The notes beneath the pieces were generated by a model. The model made no database searches. It saw only the letters and a list, made by a program, of their open reading frames with translations, and was not told where the DNA came from. The position numbers and the translations under genes were made by a program. From NCBI GenBank assembly GCA_031361295.1, contig JANMCN010000126.1, positions 1-27,927 on the forward strand: a stretch of 27,927 nucleotides of DNA, written 5' to 3'. This document shows positions 15,754-26,969 of the stretch, piece by piece (positions within the stretch are counted from its first letter, which is position 1; every line of letters starts with the position of its first letter). The DNA comes from JALZOC01 sp031361295. Lineage in GTDB: Bacteria > Acidobacteriota > Vicinamibacteria > Vicinamibacterales > 2-12-FULL-66-21.

Positions 15754-18606
15754 CTATTTCTTTTCGGGCATGAGCGTCACCACGGTGAACCGGTCGGTCG
15801 GGAAGTACGTGCGGAAGGCCGCCTGGATGTTGGCAGGCGTGAGGGCTTCGATACGCTCTTCGCGTTTAAGGATGAGCAGCGGGTCGCGCCCGAGCAGCTT
15901 TGCCGACTGCAGGCGGCCCAGCCAGAACCCGTTCTGCTTCAGCGCCGTTTCGTGTTCCCGCCGGGCGGTCTCCTTGGCGCGGGTGACCAGATCCTGCGAC
16001 GGTCCCACCTGCTGCAGTCTCGTCACCTCCTGGAGCGTGCGATCGATCATCGTGCCGATGTTTTCCGGGGACGCCCCGAAGTTGATCGTGACATGACCAC
16101 CGCCGCGCTGCGGGAGCGCCTGCGACAGCCCGGCCGAGACGTTGTACGTTTCTCCCATCTCCTCCCGCAGGATGTCGCGCAGGGCAATTTCGAGCACATC
16201 GGCGGCGGCGGCAACCCGCGTCTGTTCGGTCTCCTCGATCGGCGGATCCGCAAAGAAGCTCAGGACCGTCTGCGCCCGTGGCTCCCGTCCCTTCTCGACG
16301 ACGGCGCGCTCACTCGCCGCGGGGAACGCGATGCCCAGGTCCGCAAAGCGACTCGGCGGCCTTCCCGTTGCCGGCAGAGCGCCCACGTAGCGCGCGACCA
16401 GCGGGACCGCGTCCTCGAGCTTGAACGCGCCGACGATGAAAAACGTGAAATCAGCCGCGTTGGAGAAGCGCTCCTTGTAGAAGGCCATCATCGCCCCGGG
16501 GTCGAGCGTGGCGATCCGCGCCAGCGTCAGGGGCTGCGACGTGAAGTGGTTGCTCGAATTCACCTGCGCGACCTTCTCCCGGAACAGCAGCCCCGGATTG
16601 TTGTCGCGATTCGCATATGAGGCCTCGAGCTGCTTGCGGATGAGCGCAAAGGCCTGCGGATCGTTTCCCGGCGCGGTGAAAGCCAGGTTGAGCAGCTGGA
16701 GCGCCGTCTCGAGATTGGCCGGCGTGCTCGATCCCGAAATGCCATGCGACGAGGGGGAGACGAACGGGCTGGCGGCTGCGATTTTCCCGGCAAGTAACTT
16801 CTGCAGGTCCACTGCGGTATGACCGCCGACCCCAGACAATTCGACCAGAGCCGGGGCGAGCGTCGCGTCCGGGTACACCGGCGGGGCCGCCAGGGACGCA
16901 CCGCCGGACGCGGTGAGCGAGAAGAGCACCTGATCGTTCTTGAAGTCCGTCGGCTTGAACCATCCCTCGACACCATTGCCGAAGCGGACGACCGTGACGC
17001 CGAGCTCCGGCAGGGTCCGGCGACCCACGACAGCCGCCGGTTCGGGAACGTGTTCCATCAGCACGGCGGAACCCCCGGCGTCGTTCCACGCGGTGACGGC
17101 TGTCGCGTCGGCCGCCTTGAGCGCGTCGCGCAGCTCGGCATCGGTGGCAACCGCGACGCCGGCCTTCTCTGTCGACACGGCGAGAATGACACGGCTCTCG
17201 TCCGAGAAGAGCCGGCGTGCGGCATCGCCGACTTCCCCCGCGGTGATGGCCGGCAGGAGGGTCTTCGCGAGCCGGTACTCGAAATCGATCCCCGGACTCG
17301 GTTCGCCGTCGAGGAAGTGGTTGACGTACTCCTGCGCGTACGAGCCGCTCTCGGTCTTGTCCCGCTCGCTGAAGGCGCGGTCGTACGACGCCAGCATCCA
17401 TTTCCGGGCGCGTTCGAGCTCCGCGGCTCCGAACCCGAACTCCTTGATGCGGTTCGATTCGATGGCGAGCGTCGAGAGTCCGGCGGCGAGCTTGCCGTCT
17501 TCCACACTCGCGCTCATGGTGAAGGTGCCGACCGTCGGGCTCAGGCGGCTCTCGTCGGCGCCCGCCCCGAGGAACCGGGCGTCTGGCTTTCGCGAGAGCT
17601 CGTCGAACCGGTCGTTGATCATCTGGAACACGAGCCGGTGGATCAGGTTCCGCCGGTAGTCGCCGACCCGATCCTGCGGTTCGCGCGCTTTCTTCCTCGC
17701 GAGCGACACGGACGACTGCTGCGCCTCGGAATCGCTCGCCACCTTGATCAGCAGTTCCGCCTGGAGGGGCACGTCGTAGACGCGATCGGGGGGAGGCGTC
17801 GCGGGCTTCGCGAGCCCCGCGAACTCCGCTCGAATCATCGACTCCATCGCCTGCGGATCGACATCCCCCACGATGACGAGGGCCATGCGATCCGGGCGAT
17901 ACCATTTCGTGTAGAACGCACGCAGCCTGTCGGGCGTGAAGCTCCTCAGCACGTCCGGCTTGCCGATCGGCAGACGTTCGGCGTACTTGGACTTGTAGTA
18001 GAGCACCGGGATCTGCTGGTCGCGGAGCCGGGACCCGGCGCCAAGCCCTCCACGCCACTCCTCGATCACGACCCCCCGCTCCTTGTCGATCTCCACGGGG
18101 TCGAGCGACAACCCCCCGGCGAAATCCGCAAGCGCCTGGATCCCCTTGAGCACGATGCCTTCGCGATCCGTCGGCAGCGTGAACATGAAGACCGTTTCGT
18201 CGAACCCGGTATACGCGTTCACGTGCGGCCCCAGCCGGGCGCCGGTGGATTCGAACGTCGAAATCAGTTCGCCGGCCTTGAAGTGGCGGCTCCCGTTGAA
18301 CGCCATGTGCTCGACAACATGGGCGAGCCCCTGCTGATCGTTCTCTTCATCGACCGAACCGGCCTTGACCGCAAGCTGGAGGCTCACCCGCTTCTCGGGT
18401 CGCGTGTTGCGCCGAATGTAGTAAGTGAGACCATTCGGCAGCACGCCCGTCATGACGGCCGGGTCGAACGGCAGTTTCTCGGTCGAGGGGAACGCGGCCG
18501 CGGGGGCGCCACCCGCAGGCTGGCTCTGCGCCCATGCCGGCCGGACCGCGAGCAGCGCCACCGCCAGGAGGATCGCGACCGACGCGCGCGGGAAGCGGGT
18601 GAGCAT
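15754..18606 (-). CDS. M16 family zinc metallopeptidase, fused two-part form
   Basis: The ATG at 18606 gives 950 residues and opens a signal peptide (MLTRFPRASVAILLAVALLA, cleaved near AWAQ); the frame reaches six codons further to a TTG. The active-site helix is LAHVVEHMAFNG, the inverted HxxEH motif (His96, Glu99, His100). KERGVVIEEW (Glu176 and Glu183) lies at the distance expected for the third zinc ligand. The second half (from about 560) is the inactive-type M16 half found in pitrilysin-like and PqqL-like enzymes. It contains FYKERFSNAADFTFFIVGAF and a region of ETYNVSAGL. Full length and intact ligands indicate an active periplasmic or envelope peptidase that degrades peptides. It lies upstream of the response regulator on the same strand, 175 bases away, with no clear functional link. 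Confidence 0.93.
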   Translation of the reverse strand: MLTRFPRASVAILLAVALLAVRPAWAQSQPAGGAPAAAFPSTEKLPFDPAVMTGVLPNGLTYYIRRNTRPEKRVSLQLAVKAGSVDEENDQQGLAHVVEHMAFNGSRHFKAGELISTFESTGARLGPHVNAYTGFDETVFMFTLPTDREGIVLKGIQALADFAGGLSLDPVEIDKERGVVIEEWRGGLGAGSRLRDQQIPVLYYKSKYAERLPIGKPDVLRSFTPDRLRAFYTKWYRPDRMALVIVGDVDPQAMESMIRAEFAGLAKPATPPPDRVYDVPLQAELLIKVASDSEAQQSSVSLARKKAREPQDRVGDYRRNLIHRLVFQMINDRFDELSRKPDARFLGAGADESRLSPTVGTFTMSASVEDGKLAAGLSTLAIESNRIKEFGFGAAELERARKWMLASYDRAFSERDKTESGSYAQEYVNHFLDGEPSPGIDFEYRLAKTLLPAITAGEVGDAARRLFSDESRVILAVSTEKAGVAVATDAELRDALKAADATAVTAWNDAGGSAVLMEHVPEPAAVVGRRTLPELGVTVVRFGNGVEGWFKPTDFKNDQVLFSLTASGGASLAAPPVYPDATLAPALVELSGVGGHTAVDLQKLLAGKIAAASPFVSPSSHGISGSSTPANLETALQLLNLAFTAPGNDPQAFALIRKQLEASYANRDNNPGLLFREKVAQVNSSNHFTSQPLTLARIATLDPGAMMAFYKERFSNAADFTFFIVGAFKLEDAVPLVARYVGALPATGRPPSRFADLGIAFPAASERAVVEKGREPRAQTVLSFFADPPIEETEQTRVAAAADVLEIALRDILREEMGETYNVSAGLSQALPQRGGGHVTINFGASPENIGTMIDRTLQEVTRLQQVGPSQDLVTRAKETARREHETALKQNGFWLGRLQSAKLLGRDPLLILKREERIEALTPANIQAAFRTYFPTDRFTVVTLMPEKK

Positions 18607-18667
18607 CCGCTTAATGTAGCGCAAAGAGACCGCCCCTGCGGCCCTCCGTACGTGCGACGTCCGCAGC

Positions 18668-18707
18668 CGTACGTAGCGCGCCCGTCGGGCGGAGCTTCAG
18701 CTCCGCC
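18668..18707 (+). repeat. Dispersed hairpin repeat, copy 3
   Basis: The head CCGTACGTAGCGCG (18667-18680) matches the 3590 side of copy 1 in reverse orientation. It is followed by a perfect nine-base stem (18688-18696 and 18699-18707) with a TC loop. It lies between the M16 gene and the end of the radical SAM gene. Confidence 0.7.
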
Positions 18708-18724
18708 GGGGCCGCGGCGCCAGA

Positions 18725-18744
18725 CGCGCAGCGGACGCTGCGCG
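18725..18744. terminator. Second hairpin beside the radical SAM gene end
   Basis: A perfect nine-base stem (18725-18733 and 18736-18744) closes on a two-base GA loop and ends eight bases before the stop codon of the minus-strand radical SAM gene. It could end that transcript. It pairs with the hairpin at 18688-18707 in a REP-like tandem. Confidence 0.5.
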
Positions 18745-18752
18745 CGACGTGC

Positions 18753-20258
18753 CTACACGGGCACTTGCAAATCGGGCATCGGCGGCGCCGAGAACAGGCG
18801 CCTGCAGGGGGCGGCAATCACACGGGCCCAGCGCGCGGACCGGTTGACGCGTGCGCTGTCGGTCGCAATCCCCGTATTCGCGTACATCTGCCGATAGAGC
18901 TTCGAGATGAGCACGAAGGCCAGGCGCGACTTCAGGGACTGCACGCAGTTGGAGCGCTCCCAGATTTTGGACAGGCTGTAGAAGTCGTCCCACACCGCCT
19001 GCGTACGGCGCCGGATCTCGTCCGCTTCCATCACCGGATGGGGCGTATAGACCTTGGGCCGCAGCGCCTGCGGGATGAGCCAGTGGCGGGTGAGCGGCAC
19101 ACCGCCGATGCGAGTCGTGTCGGACTCCATCGTTTTTTCCCACGCGGCGAAATCGACCGTGCCGGGGAACGGCGTCAGCATCACGAACTGGGCGAAGGTC
19201 ACGCCGGCTCGGGTGGCAATCGCCGAGGTCGCCTCGAACGTCTGGGGGCGATCCGAGGGCAGTCCGAAAATGAACGACCCGAGCACGTGTACGCCGGCGT
19301 CCTTGAACGCGCGCAGCCGCTCGACGAGCGTCTCGCCCGCGTAGTTGAAATCCTTGTAGACGTCCTTGAGCCCCTCGGGCGTCACCGCCTCGACGCCCAC
19401 CAGGGCGCCGCGGATCCGGGCGGCCTTCATCGCCGCGAGGAACGCCGGATCCTCAGCGGCCTCCATCGTGATCTGCGTGAAGAAGATCATGTCGCTCGGC
19501 AGCTTCGCCAGCTTCTCCATCAGCTCGAACCGCTCCGCCCGGAGCCCTTCGAGGTACTCCCGCTGCGCGGGGTCGGCGCGGCGTCCCGCCATCTTGATGT
19601 CGGTCAGCGTGACCGTGTAGAAGTTGTCGTCGGCGAGCGCGATGAACCGGAACCCGAGGCGCCGTAGCTGGACGATCTCCGCGATGACCGCGTCTGCGCC
19701 GCGCTGACGGGGTTTCTGGCCGTCGGTCCGCCACACCGAGCAGAACGAGCAGTGCTTCGGGCAGCCGCGCACGGTCTGGACCGACGCCCACATGTACTTG
19801 TTCGGCGGAATCAGGTCCCACCGGGCGGGGACGAACGAGTCCGCGTCGATCTTCCCGCCTTCGTACACCAGCTGCGGAGCGCCTGCGGCGCAGTCGTTGA
19901 CGGCCCTGCCCCAGGCGACGTCCCCGTCTCCCTTGACCACCGCGTGCGCCCCGCCGAGGGCGTGCGGTTCCTCGGGATACAGGGTCGCGTGGATCCCGCC
20001 AAAGACGACCCAGGCGCCCCGCTCACGCGCGACACGCCCCACTTCGTAGCCGCGCAACGCGTTGCCGGTATGGATGCCGATGCCGACTACATCGCCAGGT
20101 TCGATGCGCTCAGGGTCGAGGACGTCCAGGGTTTCGTCCGTAATGAGGGGATCACCGTAGGTTCGCGGCGTCGCGGCCGCCAGCACGTAAAGCCACCGGG
20201 GCGTGATGACGCCCACTCCGAAAGCGAGGTGGCTGGGATTGATCAGGTGAACGCGCAA
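18753..20258 (-). CDS. B12-binding domain radical SAM protein
   Basis: The 501-residue protein begins at TTG 20258, justified by an AGAGGAG ribosome site directly upstream; no ATG lies near the first strand. Residues about 1-140 form a cobalamin-binding-like Rossmann domain (RVHLINPSH, GDVVGIGIHTGNALRGYEVG, WVVFGGIHATLYPEE). It lacks the DxHxxG motif. The radical SAM domain carries the CxxxCxxC cluster in VRGCPKHCSFCSVWR (Cys166, Cys170, Cys173). Further features are FIALADDNFY, ALVGVEAVTPEGL and LGSFIFGLPSD. A C-terminal extension of about 130 residues holds LTRHWLIPQ and an Arg-rich tail. Such proteins are often methylases or lipid/tetrapyrrole-modifying enzymes. I do not recognise the substrate. 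It is divergent from the PfkB gene and has a structured leader, described separately. Confidence 0.88.
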   Translation of the reverse strand: MRVHLINPSHLAFGVGVITPRWLYVLAAATPRTYGDPLITDETLDVLDPERIEPGDVVGIGIHTGNALRGYEVGRVARERGAWVVFGGIHATLYPEEPHALGGAHAVVKGDGDVAWGRAVNDCAAGAPQLVYEGGKIDADSFVPARWDLIPPNKYMWASVQTVRGCPKHCSFCSVWRTDGQKPRQRGADAVIAEIVQLRRLGFRFIALADDNFYTVTLTDIKMAGRRADPAQREYLEGLRAERFELMEKLAKLPSDMIFFTQITMEAAEDPAFLAAMKAARIRGALVGVEAVTPEGLKDVYKDFNYAGETLVERLRAFKDAGVHVLGSFIFGLPSDRPQTFEATSAIATRAGVTFAQFVMLTPFPGTVDFAAWEKTMESDTTRIGGVPLTRHWLIPQALRPKVYTPHPVMEADEIRRRTQAVWDDFYSLSKIWERSNCVQSLKSRLAFVLISKLYRQMYANTGIATDSARVNRSARWARVIAAPCRRLFSAPPMPDLQVPV

Positions 20259-20561
20259 AAAAAGTCTCCTCTACCGCGGGGTCTCGAACCCGCGCCGCCG
20301 GGGGGGGTCGAACCCGACTGCCGAAGCCTGGAGGCGAATGCCAACGATACGTCGCTCCCGGCCAAAAGACCACTCTATTATGCATCGCGCGCGCGCCAGC
20401 CGGTGCCCCCCCGCGCCCGAGCCGGCTCGGCCATCAGCGCCATTGACCCGCGAGCACATGGTTGACGCGAGCGGTCCACGTCTATAATGACGCTCGATGC
20501 GACCAGCCCGACAGCCCCCCTCGCTCCGGCCGTTCATCACGTCGACCGGCGGCCGCGCGTA
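20259..20561. promoter_or_regulatory. Divergent control region with leader hairpins and palindrome
   Basis: No gene is supported in this gap. Next to the radical SAM ribosome site, minus-strand RNA would form a six-base hairpin (CGCGGG/CCCGCG, 20275-20294) with loop TTCGAGAC. A second GGGTTCGACCC-like hairpin lies about 20 bases upstream on that transcript. A perfect 14-base palindrome (20417-20430) sits in the middle, and a consensus-like promoter for the PfkB side is at 20462-20488. Confidence 0.5.
20462..20488 (+). promoter_or_regulatory. Sigma-70-type promoter for the PfkB gene
   Basis: TTGACG (20462-20467) and a perfect TATAAT (20483-20488) are separated by 15 bases, slightly short of the ideal 17. 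Transcription would begin near 20495, which leaves a 67-base leader before the ATG at 20562. Confidence 0.55.
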
Positions 20562-21488
20562 ATGGACGTCGTCGGACTCGGCGCCAGCTCCGTCGACTAC
20601 GTGAACCTCCTGCCCTGTGCCCCCGGCGGGGCGGCGGCTGAAACCAAGCTGCGGATCAACGCCCATTTCGTGTCCTGCGGCGGCCAGGTCGCGACGATGC
20701 TGGCGACGTGCGCCGCGCTGGGCCTCCGCACACGGTTCCTGGGGCCCGTCGGCAGTGACGCGAATGGCCGCCGGGTCCGCGAAGATCTCGCGGCCCGCCA
20801 CGTCGACCTGGCGGACGTGATTGTCCGCGAGGCTGACAACCAGTTCGCCGTCGTTCTCGTGGATCAATCCACCGGCGAGCGAACGGTCCTCTGGCATCGC
20901 GATCCGCGCCTGCTGCTCGGCGATGCGCCGATCGACCCGGCCATTCTGGAGGGCCGGGTGCTGCACGTGGATGATGTCGACGAGGAGGCGTCGATCCGTG
21001 TTGCGCGGCTGGCGGTCGGCGCGGGCGTGACGGTCACGAGCGACCTCGACCGGATGACCGACCGCACCGCCGAGCTCGTGAGGAGCGTCTCGATCCCCAT
21101 CTTTGCCGAACACCTGCCCCCGCTGCTCACCGGCGAGCGCGACCCCGAACGTGCGCTCCGCAAGCTGCGGACGCTCCACTCGGGGCTGCTGTGCGTGACG
21201 CTCGGCACGAACGGCGCAATGGCACTCGACGGCGACCGGATCATCCACTCTCCCGCCTTCGCCGTGAACGCGGTGGACACGACCGGGTCGGGCGACGTAT
21301 TCCGCGCCGGATTCGTCTATGCCACCCTCGCAGGCTGGTCGACGGCAGACGTGCTCCGCTTCTCGAACGCCGCCGCGGCGGTGAGCGTCACCCGTCTCGG
21401 CGCAATGGCCGGCGCGCCGTCGCTCGCCGAGGTGGAAGCGTTGCTCCAGCACGGCCACTGCCTGGCGTTCACAGCGCCGCACGCGTGA
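20562..21488 (+). CDS. PfkB family carbohydrate kinase
   Basis: This 308-residue ribokinase-like protein transfers phosphate from ATP to a sugar or nucleoside. I place the start at ATG 20562, because MDVVGLGASSVDYVNLLP is the normal N-terminus of the family. An in-frame ATG at 20487 overlaps the TATAAT of the likely promoter. The sugar-binding GG motif is in VSCGGQVATMLATCAALGL, and the anion-hole/catalytic motif is DTTGSGDVFRAGF with catalytic Asp245. The motif reads GSGD where GAGD is usual, a minor and likely functional change. The NAMALDGDRI stretch belongs to the nucleotide half. No signal peptide is present. The GH63-like glucosidase follows 55 bases later on the same strand, so the kinase may phosphorylate the sugar that enzyme releases; this is inference. 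Substrate choice among ribokinase, fructokinase or nucleoside kinase cannot be made. Confidence 0.87.
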   Translation: MDVVGLGASSVDYVNLLPCAPGGAAAETKLRINAHFVSCGGQVATMLATCAALGLRTRFLGPVGSDANGRRVREDLAARHVDLADVIVREADNQFAVVLVDQSTGERTVLWHRDPRLLLGDAPIDPAILEGRVLHVDDVDEEASIRVARLAVGAGVTVTSDLDRMTDRTAELVRSVSIPIFAEHLPPLLTGERDPERALRKLRTLHSGLLCVTLGTNGAMALDGDRIIHSPAFAVNAVDTTGSGDVFRAGFVYATLAGWSTADVLRFSNAAAAVSVTRLGAMAGAPSLAEVEALLQHGHCLAFTAPHA

Positions 21489-21543
21489 AGATCGCGCCGC
21501 CCGCCCCCCGTGACGCGCGTGCGATGATGCGGCGCGGGATACG

Positions 21544-24225
<2,682 letters not shown>

Positions 24226-24250
24226 CGGGCCGCGCGCGAGGGCAGGCGGG

Positions 24251-25225
24251 CTAGGCCCGGGCGCGGTGCTCGGGGTCCGGCTTCTCGAGCGAAGGCAGGA
24301 CCGCTTCGATGCGCTCACGCGACGGCTCGAGCCATGGCGGCAGCACCAGGGTCTCGCCGAGGTGCGCGGGATCTTCGTCGGTCGCGAAACCGGGCCCATC
24401 GGTCGCCAGCTCGAAGAGAACGCCGCCGGGCTCCTTGAAATAGACCGACTTGAACCAGAAGCGATCGATGACCGGCGTCGCGTCCGCACCGGCCGCCTCC
24501 GCCTGGGCGCGCACGAACACCTGGTGCTCTTCGTCGTCCACCCGCCATGCGAGATGGTGCACGCTGCCGACGCCCCATGCGCCGCGCCGGGCCTCGCGGT
24601 CCTCGCGAACGTCCACGGCGCCGGGGACGTTCGGGAAGCCATATCGTGTCCAGCCGTTCTCGTTCCCAAGGTGCTCGAAACCCAGCACGTTCGTGAGGAA
24701 CGTGGCGGTCGTGCGCAAGTCGCGTTCCCAGAGACGGCCGCTGTGGAGACCCCGCACCTGGTGCTCGGACGGCACCGGACTGCGCTCCCACGGCGTGAAC
24801 GGGCGAGCCTCGCCGCCGCCCGCTTCGACGAGCGACAACCGCAGGCCATGGGGATCGACCAGGGGCAGAACACGCGCACCAAACCGCGCTTCGACGCGGT
24901 CGAGTGTGGCCCCGTAGCGCTGAAGGCGCACACCCCAGTAGTCGAGGCTCCCCGCCGGAACCTCGAGACCGACTTCAACGGCCATCCCGTGGCCAAGCCG
25001 GGGGGGCGCCATGTGGGTCCATGGAAAGAACGTGAGATCCGTGCCGGGTCGACCCTCGGCGTCCGCGTAAAAGAGGTGGTACGTGCCGGGATCGTCCTGG
25101 TTGACGCTCTTCTTCACGAGCCGCATCCCGAGGACTCCGGCATAGAAGTCAAGATTCTCCTGCGCCGGACCGGCGATCGCGGTGATGTGATGAAGGCCGT
25201 TGACTCCGCGCATTTGCTCCCTCAT
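24251..25225 (-). CDS. VOC-family ring-cleaving dioxygenase
   Basis: The preferred start, ATG 25225, gives 324 residues; ATG 25213 has a closer purine-rich AGGGAG and is also possible. The frame runs on to 25357, but that part has no family similarity. Two vicinal-oxygen-chelate halves are visible. The first opens with GVNGLHHITAIAGPAQENLDF, the second with RGLHSGRLWERDLRTTATFL and GSVHHLAWRVDDEEHQVF. The C-terminal Glu of GGVLFELATDGPGFATDEDP completes a likely His/His/Glu iron site. The protein closely resembles the MhqO-type hydroquinone/catechol-cleaving dioxygenases. It should be soluble and cytoplasmic. The amylase-like gene lies upstream on the same strand, separated by 132 bases with a hairpin, so co-transcription is uncertain. 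A role in quinone or aromatic detoxification is inferred from the family. Confidence 0.88.
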   Translation of the reverse strand: MREQMRGVNGLHHITAIAGPAQENLDFYAGVLGMRLVKKSVNQDDPGTYHLFYADAEGRPGTDLTFFPWTHMAPPRLGHGMAVEVGLEVPAGSLDYWGVRLQRYGATLDRVEARFGARVLPLVDPHGLRLSLVEAGGGEARPFTPWERSPVPSEHQVRGLHSGRLWERDLRTTATFLTNVLGFEHLGNENGWTRYGFPNVPGAVDVREDREARRGAWGVGSVHHLAWRVDDEEHQVFVRAQAEAAGADATPVIDRFWFKSVYFKEPGGVLFELATDGPGFATDEDPAHLGETLVLPPWLEPSRERIEAVLPSLEKPDPEHRARA

Positions 25226-25292
25226 GCCGTTCGACTGTCCACCCCTCGGATCGTCCTGCGAAGAACAACGGATGGTCAACAGAAACGTTACC

Positions 25293-25311
25293 GCGGGCAT
25301 TGACCGCCCGC
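25293..25311 (-). terminator. Hairpin after the amylase-like gene
   Basis: GCGGGC and GCCCGC arms (25293-25298 and 25306-25311) with a seven-base loop lie 47 bases past the stop of the amylase-like gene. On the minus strand they are followed by a short T-rich stretch, a weak intrinsic-type terminator. Confidence 0.45.
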
Positions 25312-25357
25312 AACAGGACGGCGCAGACATCCCCGGTTCCCGCGCGGCGCCCGGCAA

Positions 25358-26836
25358 TCAGGGTCCGGTCCGGACGGTGAACAGGTGCGCGCCACCGCCT
25401 TCGAGCCGCACGTACAGCCCGCTGCCTGCGAGGGCTTCCCGGGTCCACGGATAACGACTGCCGGTCATCGCGTCGTCGAACATGAACGCGTCACCTGCGG
25501 GCAGGAGATCGGGACCGAGAGGGATGTGAGCCTGCGCCGTCGAGGCGCCCAGATTCAGGGCGATGACAGCGACACTGGCGGGCGTGTGCCATCCGTAGGC
25601 CAGGATGTCGCCGAACGTCTCGTCCCCCGCGGGTCGCGACTCGAGCACCTTCCATTCGCCGTCACGGAGGACGGGCTGCGAGGCAAACGGCAATACGGCG
25701 TCGTACAGCGCGCGGATACGCGAATCGATCGGCTCGTCGGGCCAGCGTGCCAGCTGCACGGGGCTCCGGATGCGCCGTCCGTCCTGCTGACCGTCGAAGA
25801 CGAATCGCATCCCGGGGATCGTCGCCGCGAGAGCGGCGGCAGCGGGCAGGCGGGGCCCCAGGGTCTCCGCGCTCCGTGGCTCATCGTGGTTCTCGACGAA
25901 CCTCGCGAGACCTGCAGCCGGAGGGTGATCCGCGACGAGGAGCTGACGGACGCGCTGTGCGGCGTCGCCCGCGTGCAGGGCATCGAGCAGCCGCTTGTCA
26001 TAGGCGAAGGTGAAGCCCTGGTCGAGCAGGACACCTTCGAGGTCCCAGTACACTTCCGCGATGTACACGAGACCCGGAGCGGTCCGCGTCGCCGCCGGCC
26101 AGAATTCGTCCACGGGGCGCGGCCATTCGCCGTGGAGCCGTGCGCGCCACGTCCGTTCGAACACGTCGTTGATCACCAGCATGGCCATGTCGCACCGCAC
26201 GCCGTCGCAGTGCTCCGTCAGCCGGCGGAGGAGGCGCCGCATCGCCTGGCGCGTGTCCGGATTGAAGTAGTTCAGCTGCGCGACGTCGCGCCACGGCGGG
26301 TAGTGAGGGTCCCTGGCGCATGCGACGTGCACAACACCCTCGACACTCTCCATGCGGCGGTAGTCAGCGGGCGCGGCGAGCACGTCCGCGTCGGTCCCCA
26401 GCACGTAACGCTGGGGATGCGTCGAGACCCACGGGTGATCGAACCCCGTGTGATTCGGGACGAAGTCGAGGATCAGCGCAATCCCGCGGGCCCGAAGCTC
26501 GTTTCGCGCCGCCGCGAGACCGGCCCAGCCGCCCATCCGCGGATCAGGCTCATAGCGTTCGATGCAGTACGGTGAGCCCGCGACGTCCTCAGGCGTCCAC
26601 CCGGGCAGGACTCGATCGTACTCGCGGATGAGCACCGGATCCGTCCGCGCGAGCTCCCGGCCGATCGCGCTCCGGGTCCACACACCCATCAGGAACAGCA
26701 GACGGAAGCCGTCGCCGGCGAGGCGGTCCCACTCCTCCGCGGGCACATTCGCGAGCGTCACGTGGCGGCGCGCGCGCAGAGACAGCCGCTCGAGCCACGG
26801 CCAGGCGGAGAGCTCGAGCAGGAGGGGATTGGTCAT
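25358..26836 (-). CDS. GH13 alpha-amylase family enzyme
   Basis: The 492-residue protein starts at ATG 26836 with no signal peptide, so it is probably cytoplasmic. The four GH13 regions are present: DFVPNH (Asp124-His129), GVRCDMAML with Arg214 and nucleophile Asp216, YIAEVYW with acid/base Glu261, and FVENHDEP with His317 and Asp318. All catalytic residues are intact. The start is unusual: it opens with NPLLLELSAWPWLERLSL, and the A domain begins with VPAEEWDRLAGDGFRLLFLMGVW. The C-terminal beta domain runs from about 395 (GDILAYGWHTPASVAVIALN). Substrate is not evident; related short cytoplasmic GH13 proteins act on maltodextrins, trehalose or sucrose-type sugars. It is divergent from truA across a repeat-bearing gap. 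Its ribosome site is weak. Confidence 0.88.
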   Translation of the reverse strand: MTNPLLLELSAWPWLERLSLRARRHVTLANVPAEEWDRLAGDGFRLLFLMGVWTRSAIGRELARTDPVLIREYDRVLPGWTPEDVAGSPYCIERYEPDPRMGGWAGLAAARNELRARGIALILDFVPNHTGFDHPWVSTHPQRYVLGTDADVLAAPADYRRMESVEGVVHVACARDPHYPPWRDVAQLNYFNPDTRQAMRRLLRRLTEHCDGVRCDMAMLVINDVFERTWRARLHGEWPRPVDEFWPAATRTAPGLVYIAEVYWDLEGVLLDQGFTFAYDKRLLDALHAGDAAQRVRQLLVADHPPAAGLARFVENHDEPRSAETLGPRLPAAAALAATIPGMRFVFDGQQDGRRIRSPVQLARWPDEPIDSRIRALYDAVLPFASQPVLRDGEWKVLESRPAGDETFGDILAYGWHTPASVAVIALNLGASTAQAHIPLGPDLLPAGDAFMFDDAMTGSRYPWTREALAGSGLYVRLEGGGAHLFTVRTGP

Positions 26837-26847
26837 GGCGTGGACTT

Positions 26848-26896
26848 GTTCCGGGTTCCGGGTCAGGGCTTCCGGACCGGAAACCGCGGACCGGGC
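26848..26896. repeat. Heptamer tandem array C
   Basis: Seven consecutive seven-base units are GTTCCGG, GTTCCGG, GTCAGGG, CTTCCGG, ACCGGAA, ACCGCGG and ACCGGGC. The array occupies part of the divergent gap between the amylase-like gene and truA, beginning 12 bases from the amylase start. Confidence 0.7.
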
Positions 26897-26969
26897 ATTA
26901 CGCGTTCGCGGAGGAACGTTCGGACCGCACGGCCGGAAGACGGGAAGCGGCTAAGATCACCTGAAGCAG

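Noticed and set aside
20275..20330. A tRNA or tmRNA 3' end suggested by two GGGTTCGA motifs on the minus strand
   Set aside because: The T-loop spacing is wrong (eight-base loop), no matching acceptor arm or D-arm can be found upstream, and no CCA-like end is present.
24226..24250. A terminator between the glucosidase and dioxygenase genes
   Set aside because: The 25-base gap holds no stem longer than a few pairs.
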